A stretch of 41,170 nt of DNA from Chloroflexi bacterium OLB14 (GTDB lineage: Bacteria > Chloroflexota > Anaerolineae > Anaerolineales > Villigracilaceae), in the NCBI GenBank assembly GCA_001567105.1, contig LMZR01000038.1:1-41170 (forward strand), given 5' to 3'. Made by a program: the position numbers and the translations under genes. The notes beneath the pieces were generated by a model. It was not told where the DNA came from. It saw only the letters and a program-made list of their open reading frames with translations, and did not search any database. Position 1 is the first letter of the stretch. Each line of letters opens with the position of its first letter. Positions 9,410 through 16,463 of this stretch are shown here, piece after piece.

Positions 9410-9439
9410 TTGACAATTATGCAAAAAACGTCATAGAAT
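9410..9439 (+). promoter_or_regulatory. Proximal promoter of the Lrp-type regulator; predicts a leaderless mRNA
   Basis: TTGACA (9410-9415), an 18-bp spacer and TAGAAT (9434-9439). A start of transcription 7 bases after the -10 box falls on the A of the ATG at 9446. The region 9370-9415 is rich in short AT inverted motifs such as AATAGT and ACTATT, where the regulator itself might bind (inference). Confidence 0.65.
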
Positions 9440-9445
9440 AAGGGT

Positions 9446-9913
9446 ATGGAAAGCATAATCGGCACAGAACGCCCTGAAAAGCTAGATTCGATAGATCATT
9501 ACATCATCGAAACCTTACAAAGAGATGGGCGCGAATCTTTCGCTCAAATTGCCGAAGACCTCAAAGTATCACCAGGCATGATTCGCCAACGCTACAATCG
9601 CCTCGTCGAACTTGGCTACCTCAAAGTCATTGCCGCCACCAACCCCTTAATGATGGGCAAACGCACCATGTCATTAATCGGCATTCGCACCGATGGCAAA
9701 AAAATGCTCGAAGTCGCCGAACGCCTCAAAAAATTTGACGAAACCATGTACGTCGTTTTCGTCAGTGGTGGTTACGACATCATGATTGAAGTTTTCTGCA
9801 AAGATCACGAAGACATGCTCAAATTTATGACCGAAAAGCTTGCCAAAATTGACGGCATTCGCGAAACCGAATCATTTATCTATTTGAAAATAGCCAAAGA
9901 AATTTATTTTTAG
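9446..9913 (+). CDS. Lrp/AsnC family transcriptional regulator
   Basis: A 155-residue feast/famine regulator. The N-terminal winged helix-turn-helix covers about residues 14-62, with SFAQIAEDLKVSPGMIRQRY as the HTH core and LGYLKVI as the wing. The C-terminal RAM/AsnC ligand-binding domain covers about 72-150 (GIRTDGKKMLEVAERL, then TMYVVFVSGGYDIMIEVFC). Members form dimers to octamers and sense amino acids or related metabolites. It stands alone, 3' of the polyamine transporter and 5' of the oxidoreductase gene, so it is a natural candidate to control the amine-catabolic genes and itself (inference). The start codon lies 6 bp after a -10 box, without a usable Shine-Dalgarno. Confidence 0.9.
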   Translation: MESIIGTERPEKLDSIDHYIIETLQRDGRESFAQIAEDLKVSPGMIRQRYNRLVELGYLKVIAATNPLMMGKRTMSLIGIRTDGKKMLEVAERLKKFDETMYVVFVSGGYDIMIEVFCKDHEDMLKFMTEKLAKIDGIRETESFIYLKIAKEIYF

Positions 9914-9933
9914 ATGACAACTTCGCTTCACGC

Positions 9934-9964
9934 TTGACCTGTACTTGATTTTGCTCCATATAAC
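9934..9964 (+). promoter_or_regulatory. Weak promoter candidate for the 39-codon gene
   Basis: TTGACC (9934-9939) and TATAAC (9959-9964) are separated by 19 bp, slightly wider than ideal. They lie about 80 bp upstream of the small gene at 10044, and no terminator hairpin separates them from it. Read-through from the regulator gene is the alternative. Confidence 0.35.
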
Positions 9965-10043
9965 TTTTGCTTAACTTCAAGCAAATACAAACCTAGTCTG
10001 TGTTCCAAACATTGAGAAATACAGAGCCAACCGAAAGGAAAAA

Positions 10044-10163
10044 ATGAAAGCCCTAGTTCGTAGTATCAAAAAAATGGGGGATACGTTTGTGAAAGCGTAT
10101 TTAATGTCTTTGATGATTAACATAACTCCTGCTAATCAAAACAACAAACAAGACCGCTATTAA
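10044..10163 (+). CDS. Small protein, 39 residues, unknown
   Basis: An ATG with a strong ribosome site (GAAAGGAAAAA, 10033-10043) opens a 39-codon frame that ends TAA at 10161-10163. The product starts MKALVRSIKKMGDTFVKAYL and finishes with a polar tail (NQNNKQDRY). The first 26 residues could form an amphipathic helix with a basic face; there is no signal peptide or cysteine. A good terminator begins 5 bp after the stop, so a dedicated short transcript is likely. I do not recognise the family. It may be a true small protein or a leader peptide whose translation affects the oxidoreductase gene downstream; the intervening terminator argues for the former. Confidence 0.6.
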   Translation: MKALVRSIKKMGDTFVKAYLMSLMINITPANQNNKQDRY

Positions 10164-10167
10164 TCAC

Positions 10168-10200
10168 AAAAAGACGGCATGACTATCATGTCGTCTTTTT
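10168..10200 (+). terminator. Rho-independent terminator after the 39-codon gene
   Basis: Arms AAAAAGACGGCATGA (10168-10182) and TCATGTCGTCTTTTT (10186-10200) pair over 15 positions with one G-U pair and a 3-base loop. They end in a T run followed by ATTTTATTT. The symmetrical A and T ends would also allow function on the other strand. Confidence 0.85.
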
Positions 10201-10210
10201 ATTTTATTTA

Positions 10211-10289
10211 TAAAGTACCGCAAGATTTACCTTGCGTTTATATAAAGTGACATAAATCCCACAAAAGGAGAACCTGCCGCTGTACTTTA
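10211..10289 (+). other. Structured leader candidate upstream of the oxidoreductase gene
   Basis: TAAAGTAC (10211-10218) is the exact complement of GTACTTTA (10282-10289). Inside lies an immediate hairpin CGCAAG-ATTTAC-CTTGCG (10219-10236), then a 45-base single-stranded stretch containing AAAAGGAGAACCTGCCGC. The layout is like a small multi-branched leader RNA that hides a ribosome-site-like AAGGAG. It does not match a riboswitch class I can recall. The real start codon is 50 bp further on. Chance pairing in AT-rich DNA is possible. Confidence 0.3.
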
Positions 10290-10339
10290 AATACTAACTC
10301 GCTGTGCGGGTTATAAAACTAAATGGAGAATATCCTTAT

Positions 10340-11548
10340 ATGAAAGTATTGCTCATCGGAGTTGGGGGGGTAGGCGAAGCCATTGCCCAAATTGCTAAAC
10401 CACGCCAGTGGATGGAGTTGATGGTGCTAGCAGACTACAACATCAAACGCGCCGAAGAAGTGCAGAAAAAATTAGGCGATGTGAAACGCTTTCCAGTTGA
10501 AGCGATTGATGCCAGTAAGCAAGAAGATATTGAAGCCCTAGCAAAAAAATATAATGTTGATTTAATTATGAATTCGGTAGACCCGATTTTCAACAAACAA
10601 ATTTTTGATGCGGCATTTAATGTAGGCGTGATGTATATGGATATGGCAATGACGCTTTCAGAGTTGCACCCAACTGACCCATACAACAAAACAGGCATCA
10701 AATTAGGTGATTATCAATTTGACAAAGCCAAAGCATGGGAAGAAAAAGGCTTGCTTGCCTTAGTTGGCTTTGGGGTGGAACCTGGCATGGCAGATGTGTT
10801 TGCAAAATACGCCGCAGATTATCTGTTTGATGAGATTGATGAAATTGGCGTGCGTGATGGTGCAAACTTAACCATTGAAGGCTATAAATTCGCACCGACA
10901 TTTTCTATTTGGACGACAATTGAAGAATGTTTGAATCCACCTGTGATTTATGAAAAAGAAAAAGGCTGGTTTACCACTGAACCATTTTCTGAACCTGAAA
11001 TTTTTGAATTTCCCGAAGGCATTGGCAAAGTGGAAGTAGTCAACGTGGAGCATGAAGAAGTGTTATTAGTGCCACGTTGGATTAAGAATGCCAAACGAGT
11101 CACATTCAAATATGGTTTAGGCGATGAATTTATGGATGTGCTAAAAACATTAAACAAACTTGGTTTAGATAATAAAAATAAAATCAAAGTAAAAGGTGTG
11201 GAAGTTGCACCGCGTGATGTGGTCGCCGCTTGTTTACCAGACCCTGCTCACCTCGGGGACAAAATGAAAGGTAAAACATGTGCTGGGACTTGGGTAACAG
11301 GCACAAAGTCAGGTAAGAAGCGTGAAGTGTATTTGTATCAAGTTGCAGATAATGAAATCTGCATGAAAGAGTGGGGATGTCAGGCAGTAGTCGCGCAGAC
11401 TGCATTTACGCCAGTGATTGCAATGGATTTAATCGAACATGGAATTTGGAAAGGCGTGGGCGTGTTGGGACCAGAAGCGTTTGAACCAAAAGTTTTTATG
11501 GATAAAATGGCGGAGTATGGCTTTGCGTATGGGATGAGAGAGAAGTAG
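10340..11548 (+). CDS. Saccharopine dehydrogenase-family oxidoreductase
   Basis: A 402-residue soluble NAD(P)-dependent enzyme. The Rossmann glycine motif is GVGGVGEAIA (7-16), followed by VLADYNIKRAEEV, where the Asp suggests how the nucleotide ribose is bound. The central and C-terminal parts (LLALVGFGVEPGMADVFAKY, then FAPTFSIWTTIEECL) fit the saccharopine dehydrogenase/carboxynorspermidine synthase fold. Relatives include saccharopine reductase, lysine 6-dehydrogenase and carboxy(nor)spermidine dehydrogenase. Its place beside polyamine uptake and amine oxidation genes suggests it acts on a polyamine or lysine-derived imine, but the substrate cannot be read from sequence. The ATG at 10340 is chosen because GGAGAA lies 9 bp before it; the GTG at 10304 has no such site. 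Confidence 0.8.
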   Translation: MKVLLIGVGGVGEAIAQIAKPRQWMELMVLADYNIKRAEEVQKKLGDVKRFPVEAIDASKQEDIEALAKKYNVDLIMNSVDPIFNKQIFDAAFNVGVMYMDMAMTLSELHPTDPYNKTGIKLGDYQFDKAKAWEEKGLLALVGFGVEPGMADVFAKYAADYLFDEIDEIGVRDGANLTIEGYKFAPTFSIWTTIEECLNPPVIYEKEKGWFTTEPFSEPEIFEFPEGIGKVEVVNVEHEEVLLVPRWIKNAKRVTFKYGLGDEFMDVLKTLNKLGLDNKNKIKVKGVEVAPRDVVAACLPDPAHLGDKMKGKTCAGTWVTGTKSGKKREVYLYQVADNEICMKEWGCQAVVAQTAFTPVIAMDLIEHGIWKGVGVLGPEAFEPKVFMDKMAEYGFAYGMREK

Positions 11549-11607
11549 GTAGACAAGTAGATAGGTAGACAAGTTACATGTTTACCTGTTTACTTGTCTA
11601 CTTGTTA
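11547..11607. repeat. Octamer repeat with inverted half, family D
   Basis: Units such as GTAGACAA and GTAGATAG repeat on the left, directly from the stop codon of the oxidoreductase. The right half (from TTTACCTGTTTACTTG) is the same unit inverted, so the stretch can fold and may serve as terminator for the gene before it. Related octamers occur at 322-345, 27440-27500 and 40042-40099. Confidence 0.6.
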
Positions 11608-11663
11608 AACAATTACAACAAGATTGCTTCATCACTTCGTTCCTCGCAATGACATTATTACTT

Positions 11664-11672
11664 TGTTATACT
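11664..11672 (+). promoter_or_regulatory. Extended -10 promoter of the sensor kinase gene; leaderless
   Basis: TGTTATACT is an extended -10 element (TG, one base, TATACT at 11667-11672). The ATG chosen for the kinase begins 7 bases after it, at the expected transcription start. No Shine-Dalgarno lies before that ATG. The -35 region is poor, as is common with extended -10 promoters. Confidence 0.5.
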
Positions 11673-11678
11673 CAATAC

Positions 11679-12887
11679 ATGACCGAAACTTTCGATAAAG
11701 TTGCTTTGCTAAAAATTGCATTCAAAGGTTTGGATGAAGATGAATTAATCCAAATGGCGAATTTGACGCGCATAGCAACGTACCCACCTGATTTTATTTT
11801 GTGCCATGAAGGTGCTTACGAAGAAGTTTTTTATATTGTGGCAGAGGGGCAAGCCGAAATTACCAAACAACTTAATGAAAATGAATTGCGTTTGTTGCGC
11901 GTGGCAAGTACAGGTGACTTGATTGGCGAAATGGCGTTGATTCAAAATGCGCCACGTTCTGCTACTGTGCGCACCATAACTGATTTCACTGTGCTAGAAA
12001 TGAACAAACAAGATTTCGGCACCATGCTCACGCAAAGCCCGCGCATGGCAATTGACATTATCCGCACGACGTTAAATCGCTTGCGTGAAAATGACCAGAT
12101 GACCATTAACGATTTACAAAAAACAAATCAGGTATTAAGACAATTAGACAGAAACAAGCTGGAGTTCATTCAAGTGGCGGCGCATGAATTACGCACTCCA
12201 TTGACTGTGCTAAAAGGTTATCTCAATTTATTACAATCAGCGGATGAATTGAAAAATAATGAATCGTTAAGTGAAGTGATGAAAGGCATTCTGAAAGGCA
12301 CTGACCGAATGCACGAAGTGGTCAATATGATGTTGGATGTCTCACGCATTGATAGCGAGACGATGAAAGTGTTGCCTACATTGATTCCGTTGAAGATGAC
12401 TTTAACTGAATTAGTTAATTCGTTGAAAAAAGAAATTGCTGAAAGAAAAATTGAAGTGAGTATTGAACAAGATGAAAATATTGTCAGTATTCAAGCAGAT
12501 CCATCATTGATGCAAAAAGCTTTGTATCAATTGTTGGTGAATGCCATTAAGTACACACCTGATGGCGGCAAAATAAAAATCAATGTGCAGAATACAAAAT
12601 TAGAAAATGATATTCCCGCCATTGATATTCGCTTTGAAGATTCAGGCATCGGCATTGACCCTGAACATCAAGAATTAATTTTTGAGAAATTTTATCAAGT
12701 GGGTGAAGTGGCGCTTCATTCTTCGGGGAAAACTGCTTATAAAAGTGGCGGCTCAGGTTTAGGCTTAGCCATTGTGCGCGGAATTGCAAAAGCACACGGC
12801 GGTTATGTGTGGGTGGAAAGCAAAGGACATGACGAGGTCAATTTTTTGGGGAGTGTGTTTCATTTGGTGTTGCCAGTGGGGCTGTGA
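11679..12887 (+). CDS. Sensor histidine kinase with N-terminal cyclic-nucleotide-binding-type domain
   Basis: A 402-residue soluble two-component kinase. Residues about 10-125 are a CAP/cNMP-binding-type beta-roll, with the phosphate-cassette-like GDLIGEMALIQNAPRSATV (79-97). Residues 140-165 are a coiled linker. The H-box is AAHELRTPL with the phosphorylated H169. The ATPase domain shows VNAIKYTPDGG (N-box), FEDSGIGID (G1), FEKFYQVG (F-box) and GGSGLGLAI (G2). No membrane segment, so it would read an internal signal, perhaps a nucleotide. No response regulator gene is adjacent, so it is an orphan. The start at 11679 is preferred to 11649 because of the -10 box at 11667-11672. Confidence 0.85.
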   Translation: MTETFDKVALLKIAFKGLDEDELIQMANLTRIATYPPDFILCHEGAYEEVFYIVAEGQAEITKQLNENELRLLRVASTGDLIGEMALIQNAPRSATVRTITDFTVLEMNKQDFGTMLTQSPRMAIDIIRTTLNRLRENDQMTINDLQKTNQVLRQLDRNKLEFIQVAAHELRTPLTVLKGYLNLLQSADELKNNESLSEVMKGILKGTDRMHEVVNMMLDVSRIDSETMKVLPTLIPLKMTLTELVNSLKKEIAERKIEVSIEQDENIVSIQADPSLMQKALYQLLVNAIKYTPDGGKIKINVQNTKLENDIPAIDIRFEDSGIGIDPEHQELIFEKFYQVGEVALHSSGKTAYKSGGSGLGLAIVRGIAKAHGGYVWVESKGHDEVNFLGSVFHLVLPVGL

Positions 12888-13009
12888 GTAGGGAATGGGG
12901 AATGGGGGGTGACAAATAGATATGCGTGTAGGCAAATGGTTGTAAAACCTGACTATATAGTAATAATGATTAGTCTTAGAGCTAGAGATTTATTTTAGGT
13001 TAGTGGCGG
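12888..13009. other. Gap without a gene between the sensor kinase and the hsd cassette (left part)
   Basis: The whole gene-free stretch between the kinase and hsdR is 12888-13319. This left part contains a G-rich run (GGGAATGGGGAATGGGGGG near 12892-12910) and otherwise AT-rich sequence with no frame, hairpin or promoter I can defend. The remainder holds the broken small gene at 13010-13149 and the hsdR promoter region. Confidence 0.5.
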
Positions 13010-13149
13010 TTATATAACGCCAAACAGGCTGAGCAAAGAATAAATGGCTCCAAAGATAGTGCCAATGCCAGCGAGTACTTCCAGCCAGCCGATTAATGTA
13101 TCTACCAAGCGGGGGTGAGTGGTCGTTGTTTTTTATATTTTTTCGACAT
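13010..13149 (-). pseudogene. Broken small membrane-protein gene (46 residues if repaired)
   Basis: On the minus strand an ATG at 13149 opens MSKKYKKQRPLTP and then hits a stop. Adding one C to the C5 run (plus-strand G5 at 13111-13115) joins it to a clean hydrophobic frame, RLVDTLIGWLEVLAGIG then TIFGAIYSLLSLFGVI, ending TAA at 13010-13012. The repaired product is a basic N-terminus plus one or two membrane helices rich in Gly and Leu. A -10-like TATAAT lies just upstream of the ATG. The 140-base length is one short of a whole number of codons. Either a decayed gene or an error in the homopolymer; the family is unknown to me. Confidence 0.5.
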
Positions 13150-13267
13150 AATAATATAATTATATATCAATGTGATTTGGCGGAATGTGTTTATAGATAA
13201 AAATAAGTGAAGATTAACCTTCCTTATGGATTTGCGCCAAAGCCTATTACAGACCTTCCAAAGGCTT

Positions 13268-13273
13268 TATAAT
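13268..13273 (+). promoter_or_regulatory. -10 box candidate for the hsd cassette
   Basis: TATAAT at 13268-13273 with ATTACA (13246-13251, 16-bp spacer) as a partial -35. It lies about 45 bp upstream of hsdR in an otherwise gene-free stretch. The leader includes GGTTAAGGGAATAG before the ATG. Confidence 0.45.
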
Positions 13274-13319
13274 TTAACTTAAATGCTGAATGTATATTTG
13301 AGGTTAAGGGAATAGCGGA

Positions 13320-16300
13320 ATGAATTTTAACGAGAACACCAGAGTAAAAATACCTGCCATTTTGCACCTTGCTAGGCTGGGATATCAATATCTTTCTTTG
13401 TCGCGTGCTGTGTGGAATAAAGAAACCAATATCTTTACGGATATTTTTAGCGAAGCCATACTTCGGATTAATGAAGGCATGGAAGCCGAAGACGTGAAGC
13501 GCGTTTTGCAAGATGTTGATTTGGCGTTGAGCAATGAAGATGTTGGAAAAACATTTTATGAGATGTTAACCGCCGTCTCTGGGAAACGGCTGATAGATTT
13601 TGAAAATTTTGAAAACAATTCCTTTCATGTGGTTACTGAATTAACCTATAAAAACGGTGATGATGAATTTAGACCTGATATAACCTTGCTGATTAATGGA
13701 ATGCCGCTGGTTTTTATTGAAGTGAAGAAACCTAATAATCGTGATGGCATTTTGGCAGAACGTGTGCGGATTAATGACCGCTTTAAAAACAAACAATTTA
13801 TTAAATTTATTAATATCTCGCAGATTTTGGTTTTCTCTAACAATATGGAATATGTCCATGAAGACCTTGAGCCACTGCAAGGTGCTTTTTACGCTTCGCC
13901 TGCTTATAAGGCAGAAACCCGTTTGAATTATTTTAGAGAGGAAGAAACCCTTAACCTTGACTCTCTGTTGCGGGCGGAAGATGAAGATTTAGAAAATTTT
14001 GTGTTGAGTGATAACAATTTGAATGTGATTAAAAATTCGCCAGAGTTTTTAACCAACAAAAACCCCAACACGCCGACCAATCGAATTTCTACTTCACTTT
14101 TTAGCAAAGAGCGTTTGGCGATGTTGTTGAAATATGGCATTGCTTATGTAAAAAAAGCGGATGGTAAAGTAGAAAAGCACATTATGCGTTACCCGCAGAT
14201 ATTTGCCAGCAAAGCCATTGAAAACACGCTTAATAAAGACATTCGCAAGGGAATTATTTGGCACACACAGGGCAGTGGTAAAACGGCTTTGGCGTTTTAC
14301 AACGTTAAATATTTAACTGACTACTACCAGAAGAAAAACATCATCCCTAAATTTTATTTTATTGTAGATCGCATTGATTTGCTCAATCAGGCGACTGATG
14401 AGTTCGTTAGCCGAGGTTTGACGGTTCATAAAATTGATTCGCGTGAAGATTTGCTGAAAGATTTCAAATCTCAACAGGCGGTTAGTAATTTATTTGGCAA
14501 GTTGGAAATTACAGTAGTCAATATTCAAAAATTCAAAGACCAAAGCGATATTGTTATCAGCAAAGATTATGCTACCAATATTCAACGGGTTTATTTTGTA
14601 GATGAGGCGCATCGCGGATACCCACTGACGGGAAGTTTTTTGGCGAACCTTGCCAGCTCGGATAGAAATGCCGTTTTGATAGCCCTGACAGGCACGCCTT
14701 TAATTGCCGAAGATAAAAAGTCGGTGGATATTTTCGGCGATTATATTCATAAATATTATTACAATGATTCAATCGCCGATGGTTATACCTTGCGTTTGAT
14801 TCGTGAAGATATTGAAACGGGTTATAAAATTCGGATGGTGCAAGCCTTGAAAGATATTCAAATCCTCAAGGGTGATATTGAGCAGAGCAAAATTTTTGCC
14901 GAGCCTGTGTTTGCCGAGCCAATGTTAGATTACATTGTGGAAGATTTTATTAACAGCGGAAAGAATGTTTTTTCTGGTGAAGAGATTGGCGGCATGGTGG
15001 TTTGTGACAGTTCGGAGCAAGCCAAAAAATTATTTGAAATCTTCATTAACAAATATCATCCAGAGCAGGAAACTGTTGAAGATGTAGCGACCAACTATAA
15101 GGTCATTAAAGAAGCGTCTCCTATCTACGCGGAATATGTTAGCAGACAAGGTAAAAAGTTGAAGGCGGCGCTCATCTTGCATGATATCGGCTCTAAGGCG
15201 GATAGAAAAGAAGAAGTGGAGAATTTCAAAAATGGCAAAATAGATTTGCTGTTTGTGTATAACATGTTGCTAACAGGCTTTGACGCACCGCGTTTGAAGA
15301 AGTTGTATATGGCGCGTTTGGTGCGTGACCATAATTTATTGCAAACCTTAACGCGCGTGAATCGTCCTTATAAAAATATTCGTTATGGTTATGTAGTGGA
15401 TTTTGTGGATATTGAAGATGCCTTTAAGCAGACCAACCGAAATTATTTTGACGAACTCAAAAAACAATATGGCGATGAATTGCAAAATTATTCAGATATG
15501 CTTATGTCGCGGGCGGAGATTGAAAAAGAGATAGGCGATATAAAAGATAAGTTGTTTTATTACGATTTGAATAACGCCGAAGTTTTTTCGCAACAGATTA
15601 ACCAAATAGATGACCGTAAAACTATTTTGGATATTAAGCGGGCGTTGGAAAGCGCTAGAAATTTATATAACTTGATTCGTTTGTATGAGCATAAAGACTT
15701 GCTGGAGAAATTAGATTTTGACCGATTGCATTCTATGTTGCATGAAGTACGCAGACGTTTAGATTTGTTGAACTTGCGCGAATCGTTGAAGAATAATATA
15801 GATACTACCAATTTATTAAACGCCGCTTTAGAGAATATAGTTTTTACTTTCCGCAAAAAGTCGGAAGAGGAATTGCAAATTGCGGATGAATTAAGCGCGG
15901 CGTTGCGAAAAACGCGCGAAGCCTTAAATGCCAACATAGACCCGCTTGACCCGCAATATGTCAGTTTGTTGGATGAATTAAAACGCGTGTTCACCAACCG
16001 TAATTTGGATGAGGTTTCTCAAACTGAAATGCGCCAGAATATTGGCACATTGGAAAAAATTTATGAAAAAGTATTGGAACTAAACCGTAGAAATAATTTA
16101 CTGCGCGCCAAATATGAAAATGACGCCAAATATGCCCGCTTGCATAAACGCATTGTAGAACGCGGTCTAATTTCTAAACGCGAAATCGAAGTGCAAAACA
16201 TATTATTGGAGATTAAGCATAAAGCAGATGCAAAAGTGCTTTTGAATCAACACCTGTTAAATACAGATGCTTTCTTTACCCAAACCATGATGGAATTGAT

Positions 16301-16409
16301 GGTGAGTGCTTTTAATTTCATTCAAATTCCGCTTAAGCCCGATGCGGCTAAGTTTATGAACGGGTTGCTGGTGAAAGAATATATTAATGAATTTCAGGGT
16401 AATATATAA
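13320..16409 (+). CDS. hsdR: Type I restriction enzyme, restriction/translocation subunit HsdR
   Basis: The 1029-residue motor-nuclease subunit of a type I restriction system, which with HsdM and HsdS cuts unmethylated DNA after ATP-driven translocation. The N-terminal nuclease has a PD-ExK site: D120, then E134 and K136 in FIEVKK. Superfamily 2 helicase motifs follow: HTQGSGKTA (315-323), VDEAH (427-431), LTGTP, and the late motif LTRVNRPYKNIRYGY. The C-terminal third (from about 720) is helical and would bind the methylase complex. No frameshift. Its partners hsdM and hsdS are both broken in this sequence, so the enzyme would be inactive as it stands. Confidence 0.93.
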   Translation: MNFNENTRVKIPAILHLARLGYQYLSLSRAVWNKETNIFTDIFSEAILRINEGMEAEDVKRVLQDVDLALSNEDVGKTFYEMLTAVSGKRLIDFENFENNSFHVVTELTYKNGDDEFRPDITLLINGMPLVFIEVKKPNNRDGILAERVRINDRFKNKQFIKFINISQILVFSNNMEYVHEDLEPLQGAFYASPAYKAETRLNYFREEETLNLDSLLRAEDEDLENFVLSDNNLNVIKNSPEFLTNKNPNTPTNRISTSLFSKERLAMLLKYGIAYVKKADGKVEKHIMRYPQIFASKAIENTLNKDIRKGIIWHTQGSGKTALAFYNVKYLTDYYQKKNIIPKFYFIVDRIDLLNQATDEFVSRGLTVHKIDSREDLLKDFKSQQAVSNLFGKLEITVVNIQKFKDQSDIVISKDYATNIQRVYFVDEAHRGYPLTGSFLANLASSDRNAVLIALTGTPLIAEDKKSVDIFGDYIHKYYYNDSIADGYTLRLIREDIETGYKIRMVQALKDIQILKGDIEQSKIFAEPVFAEPMLDYIVEDFINSGKNVFSGEEIGGMVVCDSSEQAKKLFEIFINKYHPEQETVEDVATNYKVIKEASPIYAEYVSRQGKKLKAALILHDIGSKADRKEEVENFKNGKIDLLFVYNMLLTGFDAPRLKKLYMARLVRDHNLLQTLTRVNRPYKNIRYGYVVDFVDIEDAFKQTNRNYFDELKKQYGDELQNYSDMLMSRAEIEKEIGDIKDKLFYYDLNNAEVFSQQINQIDDRKTILDIKRALESARNLYNLIRLYEHKDLLEKLDFDRLHSMLHEVRRRLDLLNLRESLKNNIDTTNLLNAALENIVFTFRKKSEEELQIADELSAALRKTREALNANIDPLDPQYVSLLDELKRVFTNRNLDEVSQTEMRQNIGTLEKIYEKVLELNRRNNLLRAKYENDAKYARLHKRIVERGLISKREIEVQNILLEIKHKADAKVLLNQHLLNTDAFFTQTMMELMVSAFNFIQIPLKPDAAKFMNGLLVKEYINEFQGNI

Positions 16410-16417
16410 AATAAAAA

Positions 16418-16452
16418 GACCTGACAGGTTTGTTAAAAAACCTGTCAGGTCT
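16418..16452. repeat. Family A hairpin between hsdR and hsdM
   Basis: AGACCTGACAGGTTT and AAACCTGTCAGGTCT are exact reverse complements around a 5-base centre (GTTAA). This is the short form of the family A element. It could weaken transcription into hsdM, but there is no T run after it. Confidence 0.8.
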
Positions 16453-16463
16453 GGGATAGATAA

